The position numbers and the translations under genes were made by a program. The notes beneath the pieces are model-generated. The model ran no database searches. It was not told where the DNA came from and was given only the letters and a program-made list of their open reading frames with translations. DNA of 64,000 nt from Symbiodinium natans (lineage: Eukaryota; Sar; Dinophyceae; Suessiales; Symbiodiniaceae), in the NCBI GenBank assembly GCA_905221605.1, contig CAJNDS010000879.1, positions 176,501 through 240,500 of the forward strand. The letters run 5' to 3'. Shown in pieces: positions 32,605 to 42,740 of the stretch (positions within the stretch are counted from its first letter, which is position 1; each line of letters starts with the position of its first letter).

Positions 32605-32792
32605 ACTTCCCAAGACACGGATGACTCCACGGGAGCTCGGTGTCTCAGGGTGGGCGGGTGGGAGAAAAGAAATGTTCCAGCTTGCCAGTTTGGCTCTAGC
32701 CAAGTCTTAAGCCAAAATGTAGCAAGCCGGTACATTGCATCCTCAAAATGAAACATGCACACCCAAGGCCTGCCTAACTCAATGCATGTGCA
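32602..32792 (-). repeat. Split direct repeat A1 (5' end of element)
   Basis: 191 bp, matching A2 (22647-22837). In sense it starts TGCACATGCATTGAG at the element's 5' edge and ends exactly where the SL sequence begins. It contains a decayed SL copy (GCTACATTTTGGCTTAAG) followed by a 5' leader. Confidence 0.93.
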
Positions 32793-34540
32793 TATGAAAC
32801 CCACCAGCAACAAGACCACCAACCCACAACCACGTTGCCTACATCTCTGGCCTGCCAACATCAACAACAGGCGAAGCTGGATCACAATTGGTTACGCAGG
32901 GTTTGCGTTCGCAGCACGTTCTCGTTTATGTGACTTGGCGGAGGTGCATGGGAGGAAAGGCATTTGCAAGAAAGCTCTGAGGGTGCATCAGTTTGCTGAA
33001 ATCTCTGTGGCTTTGCCAGGGGACCGTCAGAAGCTCAACGTGGGTGAGGCTCCGGCATTCGACAAAGCTCTTCAAAGGTTGTGAGCACTAGGAGTGAGTG
33101 GATGGGCAGTCGGAACGAAAGAATAGGCTGGGATTGGGGGACTGCCGTAGTGGAATAGGTACGTCATCTAGTGAATCGTAACGCATAGTGTAGAGTGCAC
33201 TAGCACCCAAGCTTGAACAACCCCCAAACCCAAATCATCCCAACCCACAAAAACCCCTCACTCCCTTTCTCACACACACTCATGCTTGAGCCACGATTTG
33301 TGGCGTGTCATCCTTTCAAGGAGCCATGCTTAACCGGTTGGCTCGGTATACTTCCGGATTTGTACGTGTCATCCTAGGCCGGCAAAACAAAAGCTTGTGG
33401 TTTGTGGCTGTTGGCCGTTGGCTGCACGCTGCTGTGCTGCTGTGCTGATGTGCCGCTGTGCTGCTGGTTGCTGGCTGCGGATTGTTGTTTGTTAGTCGTT
33501 GGTTGTTAGTGGTTGTTGGTTCTTGGTTGCTGAATGTTTGTTGTTGTGGTATTGTGCTCGCAATGAGCAGAGACGGCTCGCTCAGCGCTTAATCTTGTTA
33601 TTGTTCTTGTTCTTCTTGTTGCCAAACGCAAGTCAGCCCGCAAATCACCCGTTCTATCGGCATTTACACTTCTTTCGGCTTGCCGATTCGACACATGCGA
33701 TTTCCGGCTTTCCCCATGCTTCGGCTGACTCGGTATTTGAAAACTTGCAATTGTCCACGGCATGCTGAAACCATCGTTCTTTACGGTACTGTCCAGCTTT
33801 TTTTTTTCCCCCGCTGTCGACAACCTCGCCTTGTGCAACTTGTGCATTGCTTCTGCTTTTCCTGGAAGAAAGGGGGGGAGGGTAATTTATGTTCGCCGGC
33901 ATGTGTCTTCACGCAGGAGCTCTTCTTTGTTTGCACGCCCCGAAGCAGCTTCGCCATGCATCCCTTTCGGCAGTGCAGGGTGGAGTCCCCATGCCCTGCC
34001 GGCGAGCTGCTGCCCTGCTAGCGCGTGGCTGCCGCTGCGTTGCAGGACAGTTTTGAAGCGACTTGCTTTCACAGGCTCTTCAGCAAGGATTCCTTTCTTC
34101 TTTGTGTGGTCCTTTGTTCCAGCTCCTCTTAAGTTCACCTGCGGCAGAAGTGGCCAAGGGTCGGCAGGTGCGCACGGAAAGCTATCTGCTGTTCCCCGCC
34201 GCGTGGTGCTTTCAGCGAAAGTGAATATTGCATTTTTGCACGCGGCTTCTGGTGCTTAAATCGGTATTTCTTTTTGTCCTCTCCGCAAACATGCGGACGC
34301 GCTAACACCTTGGGGCGTTGTCGTTGTCGTCGCTTTTGTTGTTTTTGGTGGTGGCGGCTGCCGCTGCTGCTGCTGCTGCTGCTGCAACAGCTGGTATGGT
34401 AAGGTCCTTGCTAGCACCGCTCTTTTGGGGGGGATCCTTTTTTTGCCCCCCCCCCCCCCCTAGCTTGTTTTTGACCCCCAGCTTTTTCTTGACCCTCCAC
34501 GCTTTTTCTTGACCCCCCCCCCCCCCACCCCCGAGTTTGT
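32793..34540. other. Intergenic, low-complexity rich
   Basis: No recognisable gene. Contains TTG/GCTG-rich simple sequence (about 33400-33560), a short (GCT)n run at 34361-34385, and C-runs with the phrase GCTTTTTCTTGACCC repeated (about 34464-34522). Confidence 0.55.
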
Positions 34541-36290
34541 AATGGTGGGTGATGGTTGGTTATGGTGCGTCATGATGTGCAGTGGCGGGTAATGGTGGGA
34601 TTGATGGGTAATGAATGGAGCATAACGGTGCTTAATGGTAGGTAATGGAGGGTAATGGTAATGGTGGGAATGGTTGGTAGTCAGTTGTAGTGCGTAATGG
34701 CTTATTACTGGTGAGTAGTGGTGTCCTTGTGGGTCATGGTGGAAAGGGGGATAGTGGAAAATGGTGGGAATGGTGGGAAATGGTGGGAATGGTGGGTAGT
34801 GTTGCGGGTTGGTGGATATATGGTGGGTGGGCAATGTTGGAAAATGGTGTGTAATGGGGTATTGGTGGGTTAACGTGGGCTATGCTCATGGTGGGAATGG
34901 TGGGTGCTGGCGGGAATTGTTTGGGAATGGTGGGAATGGTGGGAATGGTGGGTGGCAATGGTGGATGCTGGGTGATGGCGGGAATTGGTGGGTAATGGTG
35001 ATAAGGGTGGGTAATGGTGGAACCAGGTGGGTAATGGTGGAATATGGTGGGAATGGCTAATGGCTGACATGGTGGCCAATGGTGGGTAATGGTAGGAATG
35101 GCGGGTAACGGTGGGCAATGAATCGGCAATGAATCATAGCGATGGGTAATGGCGGGTAGACGAGGGTAGGAAATGGTGGGTAGTGGTGACGGTGGGCCAT
35201 GCGGGCAATGGTGGGAATGGTGGGTATTGATGGTGCAAAATGGTAATGGTCGGGAATGGCAGGTATTGGTGGTGGATAAACGTGGGTAACATAGTTCATG
35301 ATGAGTAAAGATGGGTCCGTGAGGAATGGTGGGAGTAGTGGGTACTGGTGGGTAGTGGTGGGTACTGGTGGGCAGTGGTGGGTAATGGTGGGTACTGGTG
35401 GGTATGGGGGGAGTATGGGGGAGTAATTGTCAGTAGTGGTAGGTTATGGGGCAAGGGTGGGCAATGGTGGGAAATGTGGTGGGAAATGGTGGGTATCATG
35501 GTGGGACATGCTGGGTAATGGTGGGCATGGTCAGGAATGGTGGGTTCTCGTGAGGATGTTGTGTTGTGGTGGGAATGGTGGGCAATGATGGTAGTGGTGG
35601 TGGTGTGTCATGATGTGTAATGGTGGGTACTTGTGAGAGTGGGTAATGGTGGGAATGGTGGATAACGATGCTTAATGGTGTGGATGGTGGGTAATGGTGG
35701 GCAATGAATGGTGGATTGGTATTGGTGGGTGGGTAGTGGTGCGAATGGTGGACAATTGTGGGTAAGGGGGAGTAGTGGGTTATGTTGGAATGGTGCGAAA
35801 GGTGGTGTTGGGTCATGGTGGGAATGTTGGGGAACGGTGGGAAATGGTGGGTAATGGTGGGAATGGTGGGTATATCGTGGGTAATGGTGGGAATGATGCA
35901 TAATGGTGAGTAATGGTGGGTAATGCTGGGAATGGTGGGTAATTGTGCTATTGGTGGGTAATCGTGGGTAATCGGAAATGGTGTGTAATTGTGGGCAATT
36001 CATGGTCGGTAGTGGTAATTGTTGGTCATGGTGGGAAGGGGAATGGTGGGAAAGCAATGGTGGGAATGGGGGGTACTGGTGGGAGTGGGTGGGTAGTGGT
36101 GGGCAGTGGTGGGTGATGGTGGGTAATGGTGGGTAGTGGTGGGTAATCGTGGGTAATGGTGGGCAAAGGTGGGTAATGGTGGGGTTGGTGGGTAAGGTGG
36201 GTAATGGTGGGAATGGTGGATAACGGTATGGTGGGTAGTTTTGGGATGGTGCGTGATGGTGGGTATTGTGGGTAATCGTTGCGCTTCATG
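34541..36290. repeat. TGGTGGG-type minisatellite, about 1.75 kb
   Basis: Continuous degenerate repeats built from GGTGGGTAATGGTGGGAATGGT and short variants (11-mer-like halves TGGTGGG(T/A)A). The plus strand is G/T-rich throughout with many GGG runs 5-8 bases apart, so G-quadruplex or slipped structures are likely. The His/Pro-rich minus-strand frames over it are artefacts. Confidence 0.95.
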
Positions 36291-36527
36291 AGGATGCTCG
36301 ACGGGACTGGGCCAAGAGGGGGAGTTTGCTGGGGAGCAGAAGGGGGGAGGGGGGGGTGAGGCGGCTGAGTGGGGATTGAAAGAAATAAATCTGGGGGATT
36401 CTGGGAAAATAAATATGGAGATGTGGGGGGGGGGGGGGGGGGTGCGGGGCGTTGAAAACAAGAGGGGGGGGATAAAAATAAAAAGAGCGGAGGGTGTGAA
36501 AAGAGATGTCTGCGTCTCCCCCTGAAA

Positions 36528-36720
36528 GGTGGGGGGGGGGGGAGGGGGGGGGGGGGGAGGGGGGGGGGGGGGGGAGGGGGGGGGGAGGGGGGGGGGGGGG
36601 GGGGGGAGGGGGGGGGGGGAGGGGGGGAGGGGGGGGGGAGGGGGGGGGGAGGGGGGGGAGGGGGTGGGGGAGGGGGGGGGCGGGGAGGGGGGGGAGGGGG
36701 GGGGAAGGGGGGGGGGGGGT
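36528..36720. repeat. Near-pure poly-G block
   Basis: About 190 bp of G on the plus strand with only scattered single A, T or C bases. It is separated from the minisatellite by about 240 bp of G-rich unique sequence with a shorter G run at 36425-36442. Runs of this kind are error-prone in sequencing, so exact length is doubtful. Confidence 0.9.
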
Positions 36721-37790
36721 GGTGTTTAACATAAAGCGGGGGGTCAGAAAAAGGAGGGAGGTGTTTTAAAGTGTCGGGCCCCGCTCTTTTTTGGGCTAGG
36801 ATGGGCAACACGGCATTGAATGGCCCTTGCACGAAACTTGCAACATGCACCTGGTATCAGAAGCAGCGCAGCCCAGATCATCGACCTTTCACGAAGTCGA
36901 ATCTAGAAGTCAGCATCGTTGCTTAGCAACATCCAAAACGGCTGCACACGTTGCACGGAACAAACAATCCTGGCAGAAGCTGTTTCATTGCGAAATGTCC
37001 TGTAAGATTTAGCATGAGATTAATCACGACCTGAACCCCTTCCGCCCAGCTCGCTTCACCATCCGCCAAAAGTGCACAGATCTTGTCGCACTCCCCTCCC
37101 GCCCCCCCAGGATTATCAGCTTTCGTCGTGCCGGGGCCTTTCGGGCCTGTTACGAGCACTCTTCGGTCGCTGCTTCAGCAAATCTCAAGACAACTGCTCA
37201 GGGACTTCGGAGCTTCCATGAGTGCAGCAAAGACCTTGAAAAACTATTTCGAAGCATCCCAGCCCCCATTCTGCCTTTTCCCAGTCAACTTATGTAAACT
37301 TGGCTCTGACTCTGTCAGAGTGAGGCTCTAGGCGGCTGGGGATCATTTGATGTACTGACACTTTGTCACTTTGCACTGCACCGGCAAGGCTTAGCCGACA
37401 TGAGACAAGGAGCCGCCGCGTGTCCCTGCTGTCTTGGAGGCTCGCCTCACCGATGCCTCTGCCTCACAGTGCCTCACAGCCTACTCCGAGACTTCTCTTT
37501 TCTAGCATGGACCCGGTGTGAATGGCAAACAACTTGAGCCAGTGGGGAATTGAAGCAGCAGTTTCAGTTGGACAACGCACTTGGCCCGCGGACATGCAAC
37601 TGAACAATTGCGAGCGGCGTTGTCTTTGCTGCTTCCCTGGTCTCATGGGCGGTCTGATCTTCAGTTACAGAATTACAGAATCATGAGTACCGCAGTCAGC
37701 GCTAGAGGAAGCATCGGCGCCAGAGTGTTCGCCAGCGATTTGGTCACCTGCACAGGAACGCTGTGAACTTCACAGAAGCCAGCACAACAC
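36721..37790. other. No assigned gene; one exon-like segment
   Basis: Minus-strand 37159-36990 reads LVTGPKGPGTTKADNPGG...CDKICALLADGEASWAEG...VINLMLN and has coding-like composition, but it has no family match and no ATG context I can defend. The rest shows nothing. Confidence 0.3.
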
Positions 37791-37869
37791 GAAAAATTTG
37801 GAAGTGTGCATTGTCACCACACTTCGTTAAACAGTGGAGTCGTTCGGCCGCACAGAATCCTGCAGAGAA

Positions 37870-38390
37870 TAGTGCGGCCCAAGTTGCAGTTGACGTTGTC
37901 GTCGTGTTGGTCGTTGACGTCGTGGTGGTTGAGGTGGTTGTGGACGGCTGCTCTGTGAATACGATCGTTGCAGTGTGAACTTCGATGTGCGTTACCTGAG
38001 CCCATGATGCCTACGGTAGGTCAAGAAGCCCTCAGCGCAGTGCTCATGGCCATCAGAAGTTGAAACATCAAGTGTCACTTGCACGGGATCGCTGGAAGTG
38101 GGGGGTGAGATTGAGAGAAGGCTAAGTTTAGGACAACAACAGTCATTGTAGTCGGCATTCTTGACCCTGACAGTTGCAGGGACGCATTGGTGACTGTGGT
38201 CGTCGTTGAAGTTGAAGTTGAGGCAGCCAAAGTTGTCGGAGCTGCCGTGGTGGCTGCAGCCGTAGTAGCCAAGGCAGTAGTGGCTGCTGTTGTCGCGGGC
38301 ACTGTACTTGCCACCGTCACAGGATCTTGATGCGCAACTTGGCCAGCCTTGTTGTGGCAAGCCCCTGCTTGCAAGGGATAACAAGCCACT
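37870..38390 (-). CDS. Thr-rich coding segments of an unidentified protein
   Basis: Two Thr/Ser/Ala-rich minus-strand stretches lie in line: 38335-38170 (TVPATTAATTALATTAAATT...TSTSTTTTVTNA) and 37965-37872 (PSTTTSTTTTSTTNTTTTST). Between them VKNADYNDCCCPKLSLLSI...HEHCAEGF may be a Cys-containing exon. The style matches the Thr-rich tract at 19.4-19.7 kb. ORF limits, start and stop cannot be set, and a decayed gene is possible. Confidence 0.35.
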
Positions 38391-38399
38391 ACCTACCAT

Positions 38400-39046
38400 C
38401 TGAAGTTGCCAACTTCGGTCACTTCTTTGTCATCCCAGCTTCGATCTACAGTGGTCAGACATGAGGCTAACACAGACTAGTAGATCAGTGCTCACGATTT
38501 GTAGGATGCCTTTCTGTGAAACGTCAGGGTGCAGATTCTGTCCGAGGAGCCTGAACCAAGACCTGATTTTCTCAGGTTTGACGGAAAAGCGACTGAGGCA
38601 TTTCCAAAGCCGAGGCAGGGGCCAAGGTGCTGTCGTCGTGGTGCTGCCGAATGTCAGCCATTTTGCCCTTGCCATAATGGGTTTACATGCCGCTTTCAGC
38701 CAGATCACGCATGACCTTGAAGACAAGCGCAGCCGGCCTCTGACCTGAGGAGAGAAGTTGCCGAAACCTCGGCAACCGACTGCCTCCTGCCAATCCCTGT
38801 GCACACGGCTATCACCCAGCAGAGTCCAAGGAGCGGAATTCAAGCCAGCACTATCCACCACCATTTGCATCTTCGCCTGCTCAGCTTAACAACATGTGAC
38901 AACATCTAAGGCAGCTGCAAACGAGCAAAACCAAGCTTTAGGGTGGTGACACAAACAGGCTCTGAACACATTGGTGCGCGACTGAAGCCCCAGGAATCCG
39001 GATGTCCAAAAGCCGACGACCAGTTTCCGTCCGGAAGTTGAAGCAC

Positions 39047-39084
<38 letters not shown>

Positions 39085-40197
39085 CAAGATCTTGCAGACA
39101 GACGCCTCTGTGAGAGGCACCTGATACGACTGAGACTGAGATTTGCAGTGGGCTGCATCGTTAGTGGCCAGTCCAGCGGACACATGCTGACACTAGGTTC
39201 AATCCAGCGCAAGGGGTCATGTGGGGTCATGTTCATGGAAAGTCTGTGCTTCAATCATGAACGTATTCAACCGCCAGCCAAGAGATCCTGGTTGAAACAT
39301 GTTGAAACTAAGGAGGAAATGGCATCAAATGGCATCCGCCAGAAGAAGGGCCAGAAGAACCAAGGTTCAACAAGACATTTTCTGGGATCAACGGGCAAAG
39401 GGAAAACCAAGTTTAAGGCCTCGGGGACATGGTCGTGCCCTCGTGCGCAGCATGCCCTGGGAGGTTCTCCAGAAGTCACCCTGAGACAGCAGGCAGTCCT
39501 GCCCTTGAACGACCATGGGTGGTGGTCGGGATTCAACGCAAATGGGCCTACAGCCGGCCATGCAGTGCTACTAGTAGGGACAAATGACCTCACCTGCTGC
39601 ACCTCTGACGACAAGCCTGCTAAGGACAAGAACACTGGTTCATTGGTTTGGGGGCGAGCTTTTGGATTTCGAGAGCTTGCCTGCAACCGACAAATCTGGA
39701 ATCAAGATTGCACGCCAGTTGAGATTTCCCACCCTGCGGGGCTTTGAATATCTTCTCTGCCCGCGGGACCAGAAACCACATCGACCCAGTAGCTGGTTAT
39801 CATCATGCGGTGTTCAAAAACGGCCTCCACCTCCGGAGAATGTCCACCGGCCCCTGCAAGCATGACATGTGGGCAACTCAAACCACGGTTCTGATTCGGA
39901 AGCTGCTGGCTGCGCGTGCGAACCAGGGCATCGACAAGTCGAGGGACTTAAGGTGGCAAGGATTCAGGGACAAGGGGTCTTTTGGAACACATGATTTTGG
40001 AACAAGGAGGCCAGAGAATAGTACACATCAAGCACCGCGCCTAGGCGTTAACACATTTAAGGCGCGTCCGTGTTCCAAAATGACGCCCTTTCTGGCCTGT
40101 GCGCAGCCCCAAGCAATGTGGTCCCCCCCCCCCCCTGCAAACACAATGCTCGCAGGATGGGGTTTGGTTCGGATTCATATGCTGTGAAGCAAGCTGG
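38400..40197. other. No recognised gene
   Basis: A (GA)n run lies at 39053-39082. The interval 39148-39747 is open on plus (199 codons) and 39267-39686 is open on minus; neither shows motifs or a usable family resemblance, so I do not call either. A C-run sits at about 40126-40135. Confidence 0.4.
39053..39082. repeat. (GA)n microsatellite
   Basis: Pure GA repeat of about 30 bp. Confidence 0.95.
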
Positions 40198-41050
40198 CAC
40201 GGCGGTTGCTCTAACCGCCGCCTTAGCAAAACCACCGCGCCACCTAAAAAAAACTATACACACTCACACAGAGCATTTGTTCTAGCTGCTGCCTTGGAAC
40301 AACCACAGCCACAGCGGTTGCTCTAGCCACCGCCTCAGACAAACCATTGCGGTTGTTCTAGCCACCGCCGCCTTAGAACACAGGTTTTCTAGCAGCCACC
40401 TTAGGATTCACCATGATTGTTCTAGCCACCGCCTTTCAAAATCCAGCGGTTGACGGCCTCAGAAAAAACAGCGGTTGTTCTACCCGGCGCCGTAGAAAAA
40501 TCACTGTAGAAAAACCGGATTTTCCAGCAGCGATAGAAAACCACCTTTGAAAAAACACAGGTTTTTTCTAGCCGTCGCCTTAGAAAAACCAGCGGATGTT
40601 CAAGCCGCCTTACAAGAAAACACTGGTTTTTGTCGCTGCTGCCTTTTTTGCCTGCGGTGGGTCTAAAAAAATAACCAGCATTGGAAAAACATAGAAAACC
40701 ACCTTTGAAAACCATGGGCGCCATAGGTTTTTCTAGCCGCCGCCTTAGAAAACCAGTGTTCGTTCTAGCCGCAAGAAGAAAAAGCACTGTTTTTTTCTAG
40801 CCACCGCCTTAGAAAAGCCAGCGGTGGTTCTACCCGGCAACGTAAAAAAAAAAAACACTTCCGAAGAAAAAGACATAGCAAAAACCACCTTTGAAAAACC
40901 ATAGGCTTTCCCAGCCGCCCTAGAAAACCCAGCGTTCTAGCCACCGCCTTTAAAAAAAAAGAAACACAATAGAAAGACCGCCGGTTTTTCCACTGTGATG
41001 GAAAAACCACCTTGGAAAAAACCACCGTACAGGAACCAACTTAGAAAAGG
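40198..41050. repeat. Array of short hairpin-forming repeats
   Basis: Many diverged copies of a unit close to GGTTTTTCTAGCCGCCGCCT followed by TAGAAAAACC. The unit is self-complementary: GGTTTTTCTA pairs with TAGAAAAACC around a GCCGCCGCC-like loop. Spacers contain further AGAAAACCACCTTTGAAAA segments. The array spans about 850 bp and has no coding potential. Confidence 0.85.
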
Positions 41051-41792
41051 TGCCTCAGAAAACCAGCTGAGAAAAGAAAGCATTAGAAAACAAACGTCGA
41101 AGGAAGAACTTGTAGCACCTCAGCCAAAAACATCAGCCGCGTTCCAACAGGACCCCTCTCCTTTTTCCGCGTTCCACATTGAACCGTTCCCGACGGTAGA
41201 TCGGCGAATTTTCGCAGGTTGGGGGCTTAGAGCCATGGGCCGTGTTCGATCTCTTCTCGATACCTTGCCTTGCCACACAAAGGCAAGCACGACGATCACA
41301 GCATTACGTCGCCACATTGAACCTCAGCATCCCAAGCAGACAACACACGTTGCATAAGTGTGGTGACTGGCCATCGCATGCCATCGGCACTCGGCAGCCT
41401 GCCTCCGCGCAGTCTGATATTGAACGTTTTCACAGACCATGCTGATGGAGTGAAGAAATTGAGCCTCATTGGCTACGACGAGTTGAGTTTGATGCTCGCC
41501 GGTTGCTATAACCGGCAGAAGGTGTGCCCAAATTGTTCGGAGATGTTCGGGGTCCCCATCTGCTCCCTTATCTCCCTCCGTTTTTTTGCTGCGAATGATT
41601 GCGAATGTGTTTGTCACGGTGCCCTGCATCTTTGCAGAGCAGAAGGTGCTATAGCTGCTATGGAGGTGGAGGCATCTTGTTAAGCTTGGCACCACATTGG
41701 TTAGCCAGGGCCACCATCAAACTGAAGCCGCCGGACGTTCATTCCCAAGCTCTACACCAACTCAAGCCGGGCATGACCCAGCAACAAGCTAC
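41051..41792. other. Intergenic, no gene recognised
   Basis: Between the hairpin array and the DUSP-MORN gene I see only short frames with no motifs. Confidence 0.5.
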
Positions 41793-42740
41793 TCAAATGC
41801 CTTGCAGCTCGCCATTCTCCCATTCACCTTCCTGCGCCATGCCGTGTGCATCAACAAACCGACCCAAACCATGAAGCTTTCCATCGTGGAACGTTCCCTC
41901 GACGACGCTCCCATCCGGACGAACCTCCCTGCCAGAGCCTTGAGGCAAGCCTTGGACAACTTGACCTTCAAAATGGCTACCGTTCTTCAGAAGCCCTTTG
42001 CCCGTGCAGGTCCAGAGAAAGCCGTCTTCAATCTCCCCATCAAAGCCACGACCGCTTAAAGTGTCGAAGATGCGGCCATGCCCCGTGTCTGGTCGGCCAT
42101 CTCGCCACTTCCCTTCAAAGACAACCTCACAGGCCTGAGGTTCTCCAAGGCTCAAGCGGCTCAGGCTATCACCGGTCGGATTGTACCGTAGAATGGCAGG
42201 ACCACCGCCGTACACTTGTATGAAGAACTCCCACATTGGCTGCTCAAGAACTTGGTAGTCGTTCTGAAGACCCTCTTGCAGCCCACTTCGTAAGTTACCA
42301 TCGATGTCAAAGAGGTCACTGTTGATGATGGGCGAGGGAGGTCGGTCCCTTGTCTCGACTGTTGGCCGGCCCACGCCGACAAAGCTGCGCCAAGATCGAC
42401 ACCATTTTGAGCTAATGATGTAGCCAAACTTTCCACCCATCCACCACAGCTGTGGCATTCGCTTTGCTAAGCTAGCCTCGATCTCTTCAACCTTTGCCAG
42501 CTCCTCTGTTCGCCGCATGTGCAAGAAAGCTCTCTGCTCAGAGGGGGTCATGCTAGCCGAGATGATACTCCACTTATCGAGCTGCAGGCGAAGGTTTGGG
42601 GCTGGTTCCAGCACACATTGTCTCGAGTGTTCTGCAACCTCGTCTGCATCTACTCGCTGTCCACATACACAGCATTTGATTCGGCTGTACTCTTCAATCT
42701 CATCTTGTGATAAGATGGGGGCCTCGTTGTCCACATCCAT
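41793..42740 (-). CDS. DUSP-domain protein with MORN repeats
   Basis: 315 residues from a true ATG at 42740 in one exon. Residues 23-42 form a C-x2-C...H-x3-C finger (CCVCGQRV...EHSRQC). Residues about 97-187 match the DUSP domain found in ubiquitin-specific proteases: WWMGGKFGYIISSKWCRSW, then PPSPIINSDLFD, DYQVLEQPMWEFFIQVYGGG and an Arg at the end. Residues about 208-315 are MORN-like repeats (FEGKWRDGR, FDGEIEDGF, FEGQVVQGLPQGSG, VEGTFHDGKLHGLG, EGEWENGELQG). No ubiquitin protease domain follows before the stop, so it probably acts as an adaptor: DUSP for protein binding, MORN for membrane or scaffold contact. Further exons downstream cannot be excluded. Confidence 0.82.
   Translation of the reverse strand: MDVDNEAPILSQDEIEEYSRIKCCVCGQRVDADEVAEHSRQCVLEPAPNLRLQLDKWSIISASMTPSEQRAFLHMRRTEELAKVEEIEASLAKRMPQLWWMGGKFGYIISSKWCRSWRSFVGVGRPTVETRDRPPSPIINSDLFDIDGNLRSGLQEGLQNDYQVLEQPMWEFFIQVYGGGPAILRYNPTGDSLSRLSLGEPQACEVVFEGKWRDGRPDTGHGRIFDTLSGRGFDGEIEDGFLWTCTGKGLLKNGSHFEGQVVQGLPQGSGREVRPDGSVVEGTFHDGKLHGLGRFVDAHGMAQEGEWENGELQGI

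Larger units (their letters stand above)
22393..32792 (-). mobile_element. Tyrosine-recombinase retrotransposon with split direct repeats (Ngaro/VIPER-like)
   Basis: In the sense (minus) direction the order is A1 (32792-32602), coding region, B1 (23048-22837), A2 (22837-22647), 42 bp, B2 (22604-22393). Joining the B2 end to the A1 start recreates the B1/A2 junction with a one-base overlap (T). This is the hallmark of YR retrotransposons that integrate through a circular intermediate (DIRS order; Ngaro, PAT and VIPER use split direct repeats). Encoded in order: a zinc-binding ORF, tyrosine recombinase, phosphatase-like domain, Gag-like CCCH protein, and methyltransferase-like/RT/RNase H polyprotein. 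YR lies upstream of RT, as in trypanosomatid VIPER, whereas Ngaro and DIRS have YR last. A and B repeats are nearly identical between copies, so the insertion is fairly young, although the YR frame is broken. Confidence 0.92.

Noticed and set aside
34460-36057. His/Pro/Tyr-rich frames on minus
   Set aside because: Translations of the TGGTGGG minisatellite in several frames.
36026-36850. 274-residue Pro-rich frame
   Set aside because: Produced by the poly-G block and minisatellite; no ATG context or domain.
39148-39747. 199-residue plus-strand frame
   Set aside because: No motifs, the opposite strand is also open, and it would be the only plus-strand gene in the window.
41968-41985. SL-like CGGTAGCCATTTTGAAGG on minus
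   Set aside because: Lies inside the MORN coding region in frame and diverges right after TTTTG; chance match.
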